Shown here: piece by piece, positions 44,680 to 56,956 of the stretch | Position numbering within the stretch: the first letter of the stretch is position 1 | Layout of the letters: each line of letters begins with the position of its first letter | From: Chimonanthus salicifolius | Taxonomy: Eukaryota; Streptophyta; Magnoliopsida; Laurales; Calycanthaceae | Assembly: GCA_013350335.1 (NCBI GenBank) | Contig: CM023540.1 | Span: 60,240,962-60,304,961 of the forward strand | DNA length: 64,000 nucleotides | Direction: 5' to 3' | Notes under the pieces: model-generated | What the model was told of the DNA's origin: nothing | Database searches by the model: none | The model's input: the letters and a program-made list of their open reading frames with translations, nothing else | Position numbers and translations under genes: made by a program

Positions 44680-46771
44680 AACTCGACCGGGAAACCTTTT
44701 CACCTCTTCACGGACTTCTTCTGTTCCGAGGAAGGAAGGAGAGACCGAGCAAGGGGAAAGAGGAATCGGGCTAGCAAGAAGGGAGGAAACCAAGGAGACA
44801 AAGGACTTCATTCTATTCTCATTTTGGGTACACCTACGAATCACTTGAGGTAGGTGAATCTATGGTCCTTTTCAATAAATTAATAACATTAGAATAATTA
44901 GAAAATAGGTAGGAATGGATCTGGAAAGAAAGGACCGAAGGACAATGAACACCTGCGCAAAGGGAAGCCATGGATAATGGGTCTGTGACTTCTAACAATG
45001 GAAATGAAATTAAAAACAATGAATTGGTTCAAGGACGATGTATCGACGGAGTATGAGTATTAATATTGATAGACCAAAACCCAGAGGACATGTCGACGAG
45101 TCGACACCTTGGATATATGCACCTGCATATGTATCGACTATATCGATACATATGTAAACAAAAAACCAACATAAATAGCAAACTCAAAGGAACATGTAAA
45201 ACCAATGAAACCGTAGATGTCTCGACTGGGTCAATACATGTAAACAATTGGAGAACATGAACTGAAACAAACCGAACAAATCGATATGTCGACTGTGTCT
45301 AGAGGTGATATATCGACAGTATCGATATGTCAGCCTGAAACAGAGACATTTTCACAAGGTTAAAGTATTTTTTCTAAAATGTAAATGGAATCTATTAGAT
45401 GTTGGAAATTATACAGTAAACCTTTAAGTCCAGATTAGACCTGCACAAATTAGACAAGGACTTGATGTGATAATAATCTATAAATTGTGATTTGAACATG
45501 TACATGGACAAAAGGAGTCAAGAGTGATTCCGACGCTATTCAAGCAAACATGTGAATCATACTTGGTTGATCAGTATTGAACAGGTAGGAGTTCCTACTT
45601 TATTGAAGCACAATAATGTGAATGGCTTTAATAAATGTTGATTTATATTCTGATTTTTACTAAACACATTATCTTATATAGAAATGATGTTTGATGAAAG
45701 AAACAATTTGATGCATGATTTTGGTATCATAATTGAACACATTACCTCATGCATGGTTGCATGGGAGGGTTGGTCTGAGCGAGCCAAGAAAAATTTTCCG
45801 AACTTGCTTGGTCTATTATACAATAAGTTGAAATGTTAGACTTTGGCCCCATCCCTTAGTATGAATCATACGGCACAATTGGGCCAAAGAGCTCCTAGTT
45901 AGGTTTCAAAACCCTACGCAAAGGGAGGAGACTACACTCCACCAATAGTCACGGTTAATTTGAGGATGGGTAATAGCACCCTAGTGGTTGCCGCCTCAAA
46001 TGTTGTGGACATAAGTGGCCAATTATTGAGAATCATTATTTGAAGTGATTTGTTATGATCTGATGTATGGAAGTGGGTGGGTATATCATTGATGCATGAC
46101 ACCCATGGCATATCATTCTATGATTTATGAGTTATCAGATTTTGGTACATTTTCTGTTTTATATTTGAGAAATATATGTTAATCACACTTTGGGATTTTA
46201 TTCATTATTATCCTTATTATATGATATTATGAGGTTTCACATTTTGTGCATTTTATGATCGGAGCTTCCTACTGGGCAAGTTGACTAAGCCCATACATTT
46301 CTCCCTAGATGTTAACACAGATCAGGGTAAAGGAGATGAACCTGGACCTAGTGTAAGTCATGCTTGACAAGGATGGATCCGAAGACTCTTGAAGATCTCA
46401 TAGTTCTTATTTGGATGATTTGATAGAACTATGTAATTTCATAGGATCCAATGATATAATAATTTAAATAACTCTTATTTTTTATATGGTTTGATATTGG
46501 ACTTATATGTTTAAGTTGTTTCATCCTTGCTAATAAAAAGTTAATATTACAATTTTGCAAAATGTCATTTCCACATATTTTATTTCCACAACGTTGTGTT
46601 AGCACATACATAAATGTTTAGTGAGTTAACTCACATATGTGCTAGAATTGGGCCAGTCGAGGGTTGGGTCCTCAGACTTGAACTCGGATCGCGTCGTGAT
46701 GTATCCGTTCCTTTTTTCCATATAAAAAAAATTACTCTAATTTAATCAATGGAAAAAGGGTGGTCGTTACA
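44680..46771 (+). repeat. Third piece of host LTR H, to its 3' end
   Basis: It continues H after element D and ends GTGGTCGTTACA at 46771. It holds a cluster of TCGA-type palindromes (45040-45340, for example GTATCGA/TCGATAC and ATATCGA/TCGATAT) and the family words TACTGGGCAAGTTG and GCGTCGTGATG near the end. It is shared with the chromovirus LTRs only in its terminal organisation, so it is an older or separate subfamily. No gene was seen. Confidence 0.72.
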
Positions 46772-46839
46772 AGGTTAGGCTCAGTCTCCTTCTCGTCCAC
46801 TTTCAAACCACTGTTAGAGGGTCTTCTCTTGGAAAAACT

Positions 46840-47357
46840 ATGCCTAGAAACATGGTAGCTCTGGCACGCCCTAAGACCTCTGTAGAACGAGGAGAATCCA
46901 GTCTATGGGCCAAACGAACCAAAAGGACAACCTCTCGGTTTGCCTTGGGTCGAGCTCTGAAAGTCCTGATCATGTGCAGGACCAACAGGAAACCCAACCA
47001 GAGGTGGAAGAAGAAGACATTGTTGACAAAGGTATCATCTTCATCGAAGAGAGACGTGAACAAAGGAGACAAAATGTAGAAGAAGGGATTGGGTTTCAAA
47101 CCGGTAATGAAGACCATGTCAATATCCCTGATGACACTAGTGAGGATGAAAATCACAGTTCTGAGGACAAAGAAGAGTTTTTGTATCCCCCTTGATGTAA
47201 ATCTAGGTAAGAGAATCTTCAGACATGAAAGAATAATAGACTGCCTTGAAAGAAGTCTTGACAACCATGTGTTGACTGTTCGGGATCTTGCTTTAGTTGT
47301 CTCCTGCTCTGACAGCGTTCCAGATTCCCCGTCACCTCCTCCTCCAGCACCTCCTTA
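46840..47357 (+). pseudogene. Element E acidic/Pro-rich frame, broken
   Basis: Frames at 46840-47079, 46905-47195 and 47089-47358 overlap. Together they show a basic start, an acidic middle (EVEEEDIVDKG, DDTSEDENHSSEDKEEFL) and a Pro-rich end (PDSPSPPPPAPP). The downstream sequence (AGTTTTTCAGATTC, TTTTTGAAAAACTAT) matches the region after the frame in element F (55100-55160). The central part present in F (54200-54900) is missing here. The function is not recognised. Confidence 0.5.
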
Positions 47358-47707
47358 AGATGGTTCTGCATAGGGTAGTTTTTCAGATTCTCTGTTTTTG
47401 AAAAACTATACTTTTGGTATATTGATTAAGCATCCATGATGTCCTCTTCTCAAAACCAAAAGTAATCAATGCATATTTTTTTTAATGAAATGATATGGTT
47501 GGTTTTTAATGTTGTGTGTATTATTGTGCCTTGTATGTCCTCTATCTCTAGGTGTAAGGTTAACATAGTTTTGTTAAATAAACTGACATGCATGTTTGAA
47601 TGAGTTGGCTTTGTATTGGCATGTTAGGAAGATAGGGATCGAGCTAAGGTGGCACATATTCTTGGAGTTTGGAGAGCACTAAATATGTGCTGATTAGCTG
47701 CTGTCAC

Positions 47708-50700
47708 TATAACACCCTGGATTTTCCTTAGTTTATAAATTTATTGGATTGGCCCATTTGGATTGCAATTAATTGAATTTGAAATTAAATAGTTGAAATG
47801 GACATTAGATGGGCAAGGAAATGGATCAATTACTCAATTAAGACCCAATGGCTCATGGGTGACCTTGATTCTTAAATAATTGGGTAAACTTAGTTAAGTT
47901 AGTTGAATTGGATAAGTTAGTGCATTTAGTGCATTAAAATCCACCTCATCAAGTGAGGTGGCATGTGAGTGATGTGGCATTGCCATGTGGCGTTCATGTC
48001 ATCACATGGAAGCCAACTAAGCGAGGATGTCACATCATCAAGTGACATGGCCAAAGTGGGACCCAAGTACCATGTGGTGACCAAGTCACCACATGCATGG
48101 TCGACCATGACATGGATTGACTTGGTCAACCACTTTTGAATTTAAGTCTTGAATTAAGGGTCTTGCTTAAGTTGAGAAGAAGAAGGGATGATATGGGAGG
48201 AAAGGATTTCATCTAAAGGAAGATCAAGGGTGGAGATTAAAGGATGGGTTATCTTGTCTAAGTACATTGTACTTAAACACTTGGGAACCCAAGGGTCTTC
48301 ACCTCAAAAGCCATGAAGCCACCCTTCGGAAGCCAAGGGCCTCTTTGGTTAAACCAAGGGCCTCCTTGGTTAGGCCAAACCATTATGAGAAAATGAAGGG
48401 AAGAGATTAAGTTTTAATACAAAAACACAAACCAACTTCAAACCCCTTGGCCGACGCCTCCTTTCTTGGACAAGAGTTTTCTTTCCAGTCCCCTCCTCTC
48501 TTTCCCACCTCTACCACCATACACTTGAAAGACCTTGAAGAACAAAGAAAGGAGAAGAAGAATTAAGGAAGAAGAGAAAGATCAAAAGTAAAGAAGGAGA
48601 TTGAAGGAAGGTATGTCCAGACTTAATAAAATGGAGATTAATCTAAGGAAACCATAGGTTCGGCCATGGTGTGGCCAAACCCATAGGTTCCATGATTGGT
48701 TGGAATGAATGGCCAAAATTGTGATAAGGCCATGGATTTGGAAATCCAAGCACACAAAGGATCAGACCCAAAGTCAGCCGACTGAATCTGTGATTCAGTC
48801 GACTAAAAGTGTGCTGGCCGAGCATACAAAGGATCTGACCCAAAGTCAATCAACTGAATCTGTGATTAAGTCGACTGAAAGTGTACTAACCGAGTACACA
48901 AAGGATCTGACCCAAAGTCAGCCAACTGAATCTGTGATTCAGTCGACTGAAAGTGTACTGGCCAAGCACTTAAAGGATCTGATTGTATTTCAACTGACTG
49001 AAAGTATACTGGCCAAGTATGTATAGTATCTGGTTGTATTTCAGCCGACTGAATCTTATGATTCAGTCAACTGAAAGTGTATTGGCCAAGCACGTAAGGG
49101 ATCTGGTTGTATTTCAGCCGACTGAATCTTATGATTCAATCGATTGAAAGTATACTGGCCAAGCATGTATAGTATCTGGTTGTATTTCAGCAGACTGAAT
49201 CTTATGATTCAGTTGACTGTAAGTATCCTGGCCAAGCACGTATGGTATCTGGTTGTATTTTAGCCGAATGAATCTTATGATTCAGTCTGCTGAAAGTGTA
49301 CTGTCCAAGTACATATGGGATCTGGTTGTGTTTCAGTCGACTGAATTCCATGATTCAGTCGATTGAATTAGAAGATTTTATTCTGGATTATCCTCTAGAG
49401 CCTCTACCTACCTCGTAGGATGGAAGCGAGATAAAAAAGGAAGAACAATAGGGTTCGGCCATGTTGTATGGCCAAACCCCATTGAGGGTCTTAAACGGAT
49501 GACAGACTATGATGCATAAATGCGTTGAAAAATGAACATGGAACTTAGATGGAAATGGGGATGATGAAATTAAAATGGAAAATCAAACTAATATGTATGT
49601 TTGAATTTGATGAGGTAAAGAGGTTCGCAAAAGGGATTGTGATTTATCTCACGCGATCGTTAGCGTTATCTTTGCAAGACAAGAAAGGATAGTATATCGG
49701 ACATTGGTAGGATTCCTACCTCATTGAGAACACTATGGAGTATAGTATGACACTCGTTTTATTCAGAATATGAAGAATGCATTGGCTAAACAAATTGTAT
49801 ATGATTATGAGTTGATTTTCAATGATATTATGTATTTTAAATGAAATGGCATTCTTGCATACATTATCTCATGCATGGCATGGGAGGGAACACATATGAC
49901 CAACAAGCCAAGTTCTGAGCGGTCCGGTCATAACTTGGGCTTGAGATTAGCTTATATGAAGCTATATGAACTGTTGAGATTTGGCCGCGTCCGGTTGATA
50001 GAAAAAGTACGGCGTAATTGGGCGAAAGAGCTCCTGGGTAGTTAGTCCCGAAATCCTGCGCAGAGGGAGGAGATCACACTCCATCGGTAATCCTGATTAA
50101 TTTGTGGATGGGTATACAGTGCCCTAGTGGTTGCCGCCTCAAACACTGTGGACATAATTGGCCAAGGAAACCATTGATTGATTTACGATGTGATTGGGTA
50201 TGGACATTGGGTGGGATTTCATTTGGCATTGACACCCATGGCATGACACTTATGTTAGCATGATTATGATATGTACATCATGCATTGTTTTATACTTATA
50301 AGATGTTTTTACAAATATGCCATTAATGATGTATAAACCCTTGATTTGTGATATTCTAATATTACTCCTATGTGTACCCTAACCCTAATTGGAATACCTA
50401 TTGGGCATGTTGACTAATGCCCTACTTCTACACTATAGATGATGGAACATGAAATGATAAGGAGAAGGACGTGGGACTGAAAGGGAGCCAAACGTAGGAG
50501 CTTGAGAAGATTTAAGTTTAAATTACTTAGTTTTGATTTCAAAGATGTATTCGGAAGACTTTCATTTTGGGTTGTAATAACTTAGACTATTTGGGACACC
50601 ATAGAACTTATTTGCTATGGTTTGATAATCGTAAAGTTTTATTGAAGTTTTATGGTGATTGGTTTTCCTTGCCTAATGATGTTAAGAAAATGAATAGCAT

Positions 50701-50906
50701 CTTATTTATATAAATATTCTGCAAACAATAAGATAAGCATTTGTAAACGTTTTAGTGGACTTAGTCCACGCACTAGGGCCAGTTAAGGGTCGGATTTTAG
50801 AAACTCGGACTTGACTCGCGTCGTGACGGCCGGTCTCTCTCAGTTATAAAATAAAAATAAAAAATATACTCTGACTTATGTAAGTGGAAAAGGACGGGGC
50901 GTTACA
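47708..50906 (+). mobile_element. Solo LTR J (3.2 kb) inside element E
   Basis: It starts TATAACACCCTGG, ends GGACGGGGCGTTACA, and is flanked by GTCAC (47703-47707 and 50907-50911). It has only two TTCGGCC-type palindromes (48658, 49451) but also a tandem array of a different hairpin (48758-49370). The end matches the chromovirus LTR family (CGCGTCGTGACGG near 50817). It encodes nothing. The open frame at 48709-49026 is the tandem repeat itself. Confidence 0.92.
48758..49370 (+). repeat. 72-bp tandem hairpin array in solo LTR J (about 9 units)
   Basis: Units start with GGATCTG-like words at 48758, 48830, 48902, 48974, 49025, 49098, 49171, 49243 and 49317. The period is 72 bp except one unit shortened to 51 bp. 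Most units contain CAGTCGACTGAATC, a 3-5 nt loop and GATTCAGTCGACTG, a stem of up to 14 bp. Because 72 is a multiple of three, part of the array reads as a 24-residue protein repeat, which is not taken as coding. Confidence 0.9.
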
Positions 50907-51785
50907 GTCACTAGTCTTGACAGAGTAAGGAGGAAGGCTAATGCAAGCTAAGAAGGAAGCTTGATGAAAAGTAAACTTAGATGCAGCTAAGTTTATGGGG
51001 AAGATGATCTGGAAAAGCCAGATAATATAGTTTACTCCATGGGGGAGATGAGTCACAGAGGCTACAAAAGATAGCTTGGAGAATGGGAAAAGACTCTAGA
51101 AAAACTAAGTAAATGAGCTTATCTCATGGAATAAATCAGCTAAATTGGATTTTAGCTTGAGTAGGAGAAAAATAAGCCTTGTTGCACAAGGAAGTACATT
51201 AAGCCGTGGGGGAGGGCCATGAGTTGCAGCAGATCTAACTTAATCACTAAGTGCAAAATGCGTAAAGGAAGTGCTGCTGATATCTACTAAACTTTGTCAA
51301 TTGTATGACAAAATGGGGGAGAAATTAGTAGAAGTTATAAGCATGGGGGAATGCTTGGTAAAACCGAAGTGGTTGGGTCTCTAGAAAGAGAGAGCCATGA
51401 TGAAACCGATGGACATTGGAAGGATGTCTATGCTTGGAGTTGGGAGCTCAAACTCAAGAAGATTGGGGGAGAAAATCTTCTCAACACTGAGTAGTGTTGT
51501 TGGCTAGGAAATCATTGATGTATGGGGGAGAATGAATGGGTATCTTGTTTAGTCTATGGATGCATATTAATGTTTTGGGACTAACCCCACTAATGATTTG
51601 TCTAGTGTTGCTTGCTTGTGCGCATGAACATGAAACACATGTAAGAGAAACAAGCTGATCAAGATTATATGAAGACCATAGTTTTGTTATCCATTTGAAT
51701 ATGTACACGTGATGTAATATGTTTTGTATTCAAATGTGTTGTAATAAAGGGTGGGCTTGTAATTGGGTTAGCTTCTAGGTTTTGT

Positions 51786-51809
51786 CATGAAATTGACAAA
51801 AGGGGAGAT
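51786..51809 (+). promoter_or_regulatory. Element E polypurine tract with upstream hairpin
   Basis: Arms TTTTGTCA and TGACAAAA enclose TGAAAT and run straight into AAAAGGGGAGAT, next to the LTR start TGTTAGTGCCC at 51810. The AAAGGGGGAGATTG-like tract is typical of SIRE-type copia elements. Confidence 0.8.
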
Positions 51810-52089
51810 TGTTAGTGCCCTGGTTTGACTAAGTCCCTGTTTGTCAATTCCACGACTCGGGAAGAAACACTTGCCAGAAACTTGAAGACTCAAGATGATC
51901 AAGGAAGAAGATCATGCTCCTCCAAGCTCAAAGCTCATCGTAATGGCAATCATAAAAAATGGGTAGTTGGCCATAGATGACTTTAGGTGGTACCCACACC
52001 TAAGAGAGGATCATTCCTAGGCTTAGTTGAACAAATAGTAAAACCATAAAGAAGCCTAGAGAGGAAGCTAAACAGTGAAATAGAAGCGA

Positions 52090-52680
52090 ACTTGGAAGTG
52101 CGAATTAAAGTTCACTGTCAGCTCGACCAGTCGATCTCACTGACCCCTCGGTGGAGACAGGATAGTCCCATCGTGGTAAAGGACTTGTCGACCAGATAGA
52201 CATAGGTTCTAGATCATTGAACTGTCTTTCTAGGAAAGCCTCTGACTGAGAGTCTCGTACGTACCGACCCCTCGGTGATGAACTTAAATAACCCCTCATG
52301 GTCGATGACTCGTCGGTATAAAACTCGTGAGTTCTGGACTGTGAACTCATGAGGGCTCCATAGACATATTAGTATTTCAAGACCGATTGAGAGTAACAAG
52401 ACTGACCCATCGGTAAAGGGCAACAGGTCGGTCTGGATAACAGGTTTCTAGACTAGAAATTACTGTTAGCATGTTTTTGCCCCAGACCGAACCACTCGTA
52501 TGGACCGATCTATCGGTACCATGACTGTCGACCCATCGGCGACACCGACCTGTTGACCGAAAAGTAATTATGCCAGTTGGGAATGTATTTAATGCGCAAT
52601 GGTCGGGTGGTTGAATGGTAATAAATATGAACACCGACCCATCGGTGCCACCGACCTATCGGTCCTTGACAGTCAGGAAG
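52090..52680. repeat. Degenerate CGACCCATCGG word cluster
   Basis: Short words of the form CCGACCCATCGGTG, GACTCGTCGGT and GTCGATGACTCG recur about fifteen times at irregular spacing. Equivalent clusters lie in the other SIRE-like LTRs (56255-56680, 60940-61580). They are too degenerate for a fixed period. Confidence 0.7.
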
Positions 52681-53466
52681 ACCGTTAAGACTCCTCTATA
52701 AATATGAGTGTTGTTTGATCATTTTACGATCTTTCTTAAGCTGAAAAGAGTTATACACTCTAAGGAATGATCAACACTCTTGTGAGAAGAATCATAAACA
52801 ACCAATCTATTGATTGAGTTTGAAAGTGAGAATGAGAGGAGGAAAGAAACATCATAAATAATTAATCTACAGATTGAGTTTGCAAGTGAAAAAGATATAA
52901 ACTAGGAAAGCTTTGGTTGAACCAAGTTTCCTTGGCACCCTGAGATTGTGATTGCTACACAACGGCTGCAAGAAGGAGCATTAACATACATTGGGTGAGA
53001 TCTTCAAGAAGCACACATCAGTGAGAAGGAGCTTTAAGGGCAAGTGCTTCTTGGTTTTAATTTTTTTTTTTTTAAACCTTTGTCCGAAAGTGGATTAAGG
53101 AGGATTTGCTCCGGAACCACTACAAGAAACGCTAGAGAATCGTCTCTGGCACACTGGTGGGTGGAATTCTCAGCTGATTGAGTGAGGTGGAATTCCTATT
53201 ATAATTGTGAGAGTTTAAGTCCTCGCATAGTGAATTTGGGGATCGCTCAAGGTTGAGTGAGTCCTAACAGTGGATCTGGTTGGCGAACAGATTCACTATA
53301 TATCTTGTATCCTTGTGCTTGTGGTGTTAGAGCTATTTTCTTTTGTTGATTGTTTAGCCACATTTGCTAAACACACACACTTGATTGTTGGATCCACTGC
53401 ACTATAACTAATCAATCAAGTTAATTAAAAAAGGAACACCGATTTTAGATTAACCTATGCACTCCC

Positions 53467-53467
<1 letters not shown>

Positions 53468-53500
<33 letters not shown>
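53468..53500. repeat. Run of 33 C
   Basis: An uninterrupted C homopolymer lies near the LTR end, followed by G and CCCCCTCTT. A broken C-rich tract lies at the same place in the element L LTR (62360-62410). Homopolymers of this length are error-prone in sequencing, so the exact count is uncertain. Confidence 0.85.
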
Positions 53501-53501
<1 letters not shown>

Positions 53502-53740
53502 CCCCCTCTTCTCTTCTCTAGGGTCAATTGGGTTGTTCTAGTTCCCAAGGGAACTTTTAAGGTCCGTACTCCTTCAGTGGCTCTCTGTCTCAGGTTTGGG
53601 TAAGCCTTTATTGACCTACATTTTCGATTTTCACTTCAAGGAGTCAAGGAAAAACACATGAGGAGGGTTAGGACCAAGAACCTTCAAACTATGAGACTCC
53701 AGACAATGAGGAAGACCCCATTGGATCCTCTCCACCTCCC

Positions 53741-55118
53741 ATGAGACCTAAGCCCCGTGGAGGAAAGAAACCTTCTAGAAATACAAGGCCCTCTCTATTT
53801 GTACTAGAGGAGACTCCATCGGCTGAGAAACCTTTAAAACCTCCTCTTTTCATCAAATTTGGTGCTTTAAAGAAAGTTGTTTATAAGATCCCGAAGCTCA
53901 CCACTAGAAGACCTGGAACAGTTGTGATTAAGAAGCCTACCTCGCCTACCCATCCCCAAGAAAAAGAGGTAGTTGTAAAAGGAAATACTCCAACGGATCC
54001 TAGTCCTCAAGAGGAGTCGAATAGTGATGAAGAAGAGGTAAGAGTACCTCCAATTGTGGGAGAATGAAGTGGTGTCGGAAGAGAAGATGAAAGAGATAGA
54101 TATGAGGAAGGTGAAGAGAATGAAGAAGAAGGAGGTGATTAAGGTGATCATGGAGTGAGAGAAGAATATCAAGAAGTTGAAGAAAAAGAAGAGGATAATG
54201 ATGCCTCTTCTCATGCCACTCAAACCATACCCTTCCTTTGAAGAACTCAACATTGAAAGGACAGAAGATCCAGAGATCTTTGAAAAATGTGGCGCCCTCA
54301 AGAATATCAGGAAAGCTGGGTGGATGAACCTCCTCAAGTGAGGTGGGAAAATTTATCCCCATATGGCCAAAAAAATGTTTTGCTCCATCGAACCTCACCA
54401 AGAGAACATGAACTAGTTCTTGATATACTTCCAGAATATTGAGCCTATAGAGGTTGGCCCCCCACAGGTTGCCAAGTTACTTGGGCTTCCCATAGTCAAG
54501 CATGGATACTTGCCTAGTATCCACGAGTATTTTGAAAATAGAGAGAAGGACAAGTAGAAGTATGTGAAGAAATTCTGTGGAAAAGGGAAGAGAGTGGAGT
54601 GGAGGAAGAAGATCTAGCTGATGAAAGCAGACATGCTCCCAGAGTACAAATTACTGCTCTTGTTCTTTTGCTCGAATGTCTACCCCAGACATGGGAATTG
54701 AGAAGTGTTGAACTAGTTTATGTTGGTTCACATGTATGCAGCAGTGACCAGGAACAAATTCTGCTTGGCTACTCTCATATGCAAGACCATCATTAAGTAC
54801 ATCATCTCTTCCATGACGAGTCATCCTCCCTTCTATTACCTCATATATAAGATAACATTGAATTTTGGAGTGCGTCCCTCCAAGGGGCATGTGCCCAAGA
54901 GTATCAAGCCAATCAATGAGACAGTTGTACTGAAGTCCTTGGGCAAAGAATTGTATCTCCAGATCATTTGTGAAGGACCCTCACAATCAACCACTCAAGC
55001 CTCTTCCTTTACTTCAGAGCTTCCTCTCATCCATGTCCTACAGAAGAGACGACACGACTCCCCTCGCAGATCTCCTACTCCACCTCCACCTCCTCCTCCT
55101 CTAAGTGGCACATCTTAG
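53741..55118 (+). pseudogene. Element F frame of unknown function, broken
   Basis: A basic/Pro-rich start (MRPKPRGGKKPSRNTRPS), an acidic stretch (EESNSDEEEVR), a central part with FEKCGALKNIRKAGWMNLL, YPHMAKKMF and PPQVAKLLGLPIV, and a Pro-rich end (RRSPTPPPPPPPL) can be followed through several frames. At least four stops or frameshifts are present. The central part faintly resembles the plant-specific 'putative plant transposon protein' type found in defective retroelements. This is a guess from pattern only. Confidence 0.5.
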
Positions 55119-55451
55119 GATAGTTTTCCTTATGTTTTTGAAAAACTATGTATTTTGGACATGTATGTATTATAAACCACTTGTAATTGAATGAAATTTA
55201 TCAATGGAATGGTTTGATGTCTATTTGTGTTGTGTCTTATTTCTTTCCATGTGTATGCCTCATGTGCTGATTTTTCATGTTTATTGAATGGTTTTGTTTC
55301 AACATGGTTGAATGGCATGTTGGAGTTTGGGGAAGCACAAAATTTGGGCTTATTAGCCCTTTGTTAGTCAGTGACAAAATGGGTAGAAGCTAAAAATCTT
55401 TGGGGGAGAAAGGAGAAAGTAGAAACTCTTAGAAGCTTGGAGTATAATGGT

Positions 55452-55640
55452 GGAGAAATTGCCAACTTGGATTAGTTTGTTAATGGAGAAATTGCAAGCA
55501 TGGATTAGCTTGTTAAATGGGTAAATTGCAAGCTTAGATTAGCTTGTTAAATGGAGAAAATTCAAGCTTAGATTAGCTTGTTAGATGGAGAAATTGCAAA
55601 CGTGGATTAGTTTGTCAATGGAGAAATTCAAGCTTGGAAT
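55452..55640 (+). repeat. 34-bp tandem repeat in element F
   Basis: Units GGAGAAATTGCAAGCTTAG... start at 55452, 55485, 55519, 55553, 55587 and 55620, so the period is 33-34 bp with about 5.5 units. A related but less regular stretch with GGGGGAGA words lies in element E at 51040-51540. Confidence 0.85.
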
Positions 55641-55952
55641 ATGGAGGAGAATCACTTGAAAATACTCATCGAAGTATGTGGGAGAGTATGAGTATGAATG
55701 TGATTGTTTGTTGTAGTCCATGGATACATTGTTTATGTTTGGACTAACATTACTAATATCTCACTAGCTTTTATGTAGTTTGCTTGTGTTTATAGGTATT
55801 TTGAAAATAAGCAAGCTGAGCAAGAATATGAAGCTAGCAAAGCCCTTGTGTCATTTGAATGTATTTGTAAAAAAATGTATATTTTTTATTCAAATGATGT
55901 ATAATTGGGTTGGGGTTGCTATGGAGTCTGTATTTGATTATCTTCTAGGTTT

Positions 55953-55978
55953 TGTCACGAATTGACAAAATGGGAGAT
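55953..55978 (+). promoter_or_regulatory. Element F polypurine tract with upstream hairpin
   Basis: Arms TTTTGTCA and TGACAAAA around CGAAT are followed by ATGGGAGAT and the LTR start TGCTCGGC at 55979. The design matches element E. Confidence 0.78.
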
Positions 55979-56956
55979 TGCTCGGCTTGCCGAGCTACAT
56001 GTTTGTCAAGTTCGTGACTTAGGTAAAGGCTTGCCTTGAAGAGAGAAGCTCAAGACTCAAGATCTCAAGCATTGGTTGAAGTGTGAAAACTCAATGGATC
56101 AACGTGTATGGCAATCACTGGTGGTAAGTGACCATGGTACCCAAACCTTAGGTGGACTATGTCTAGGCTTATAAATCACATCTAGATAATTAAACAAGTT
56201 TAACCTATGTTGGACAATGAATTGGAACCCAACTTGGAAATATGAATTCACTGTCAGGGCGACACATCGTGTCGAGAGATCATTCACTAAAGACAACACA
56301 TGACCAATTGTGGTTTTGCAATATGTTGTATGGAAAGTCGGATGTTCTGGTTCAACATGACTGTCAAACCCATCGGGAGCCCATGATCGATCGTCTTGAA
56401 CCTTGACGAATCAATTGTGTGGGCGATGTATCGCTAAGGCAGGACATAAGCTGGACTTAAACAAAACGTGGAAAACTTGGAATCATACAATCAATGGTGC
56501 AAGTGATCGATCGTGAGTACATGGCAATAACAGATTGGCATCACGATCAATCACCCAGGGCCTGGATGAGACTTGGCACTGGAAATCACAGTCAGTCTCA
56601 GGCCAATACATTCGCCAACCGGCGATCCGTCTCCAGATACATGGACGATCAGTTGTGTGGCACGATCCATCGGGAGGTTACCATTTTAGAGCCATTACAG
56701 TGCATTAAATTCTCAATCGTCGGGTTGGTGGAAATGAATTTAAATGGGGTGTTTGAGATTGATGTTTATAGAGAATTCATTCCTCACCAAACAGAGTTAA
56801 TCCCTCAAACACCAAAGGCAAAAAACATATGCTCATTCTTTCTTAGCAAATCAATTGTGAATAATTTTAGTATAAAATCGGTAAAGATTGAGATTTAGAG
56901 AGAAGGATTAAGCCAAAGCTCTAGGATAGACATTGGACCTCCAATTTCCTAGATAC

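Larger units (their letters stand above)
46772..51809 (+). mobile_element. Element E: short SIRE-like copia derivative, internal region
   Basis: About 1.84 kb of internal sequence (46772-47707 and 50912-51809), split by solo LTR J, ends in a polypurine tract before the LTR at 51810. It contains a damaged frame with an acidic stretch and a Pro-rich tail (46840-47357). No reverse transcriptase, integrase or protease was found, so it depends on another element for movement. Its 5' LTR is not visible, because H ends at its left edge. Confidence 0.65.
51810..53559 (+). repeat. SIRE-like LTR shared between elements E and F
   Basis: This LTR of about 1.75 kb follows the element E polypurine tract and precedes the element F internal region, so it serves as 3' LTR of one and 5' LTR of the other. 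It has a cluster of degenerate GACCCATCGGTG-type words (52090-52680), a run of 33 C (53468-53500) and an end related to that of element L (CTCTAGGGTCAATTG...GGAACTTTTA). No good primer-binding site follows it. Confidence 0.72.
53560..55978 (+). mobile_element. Element F: short SIRE-like copia derivative, internal region
   Basis: The 2.4-kb internal region lies between the LTRs at 51810-53559 and 55979 onward. It has a broken frame (53741-55118), a 34-bp tandem repeat (55452-55640) and a polypurine tract (55967-55978). No RT, integrase or protease is seen. It is homologous to element E over the acidic and Pro-rich segments and the sequence just downstream. Confidence 0.68.

Noticed and set aside
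48709..49026. 105-codon frame with a 24-residue repeat
   Set aside because: It is the 72-bp tandem repeat of solo LTR J read in a frame that happens to lack stops. It has no start context or homologue.
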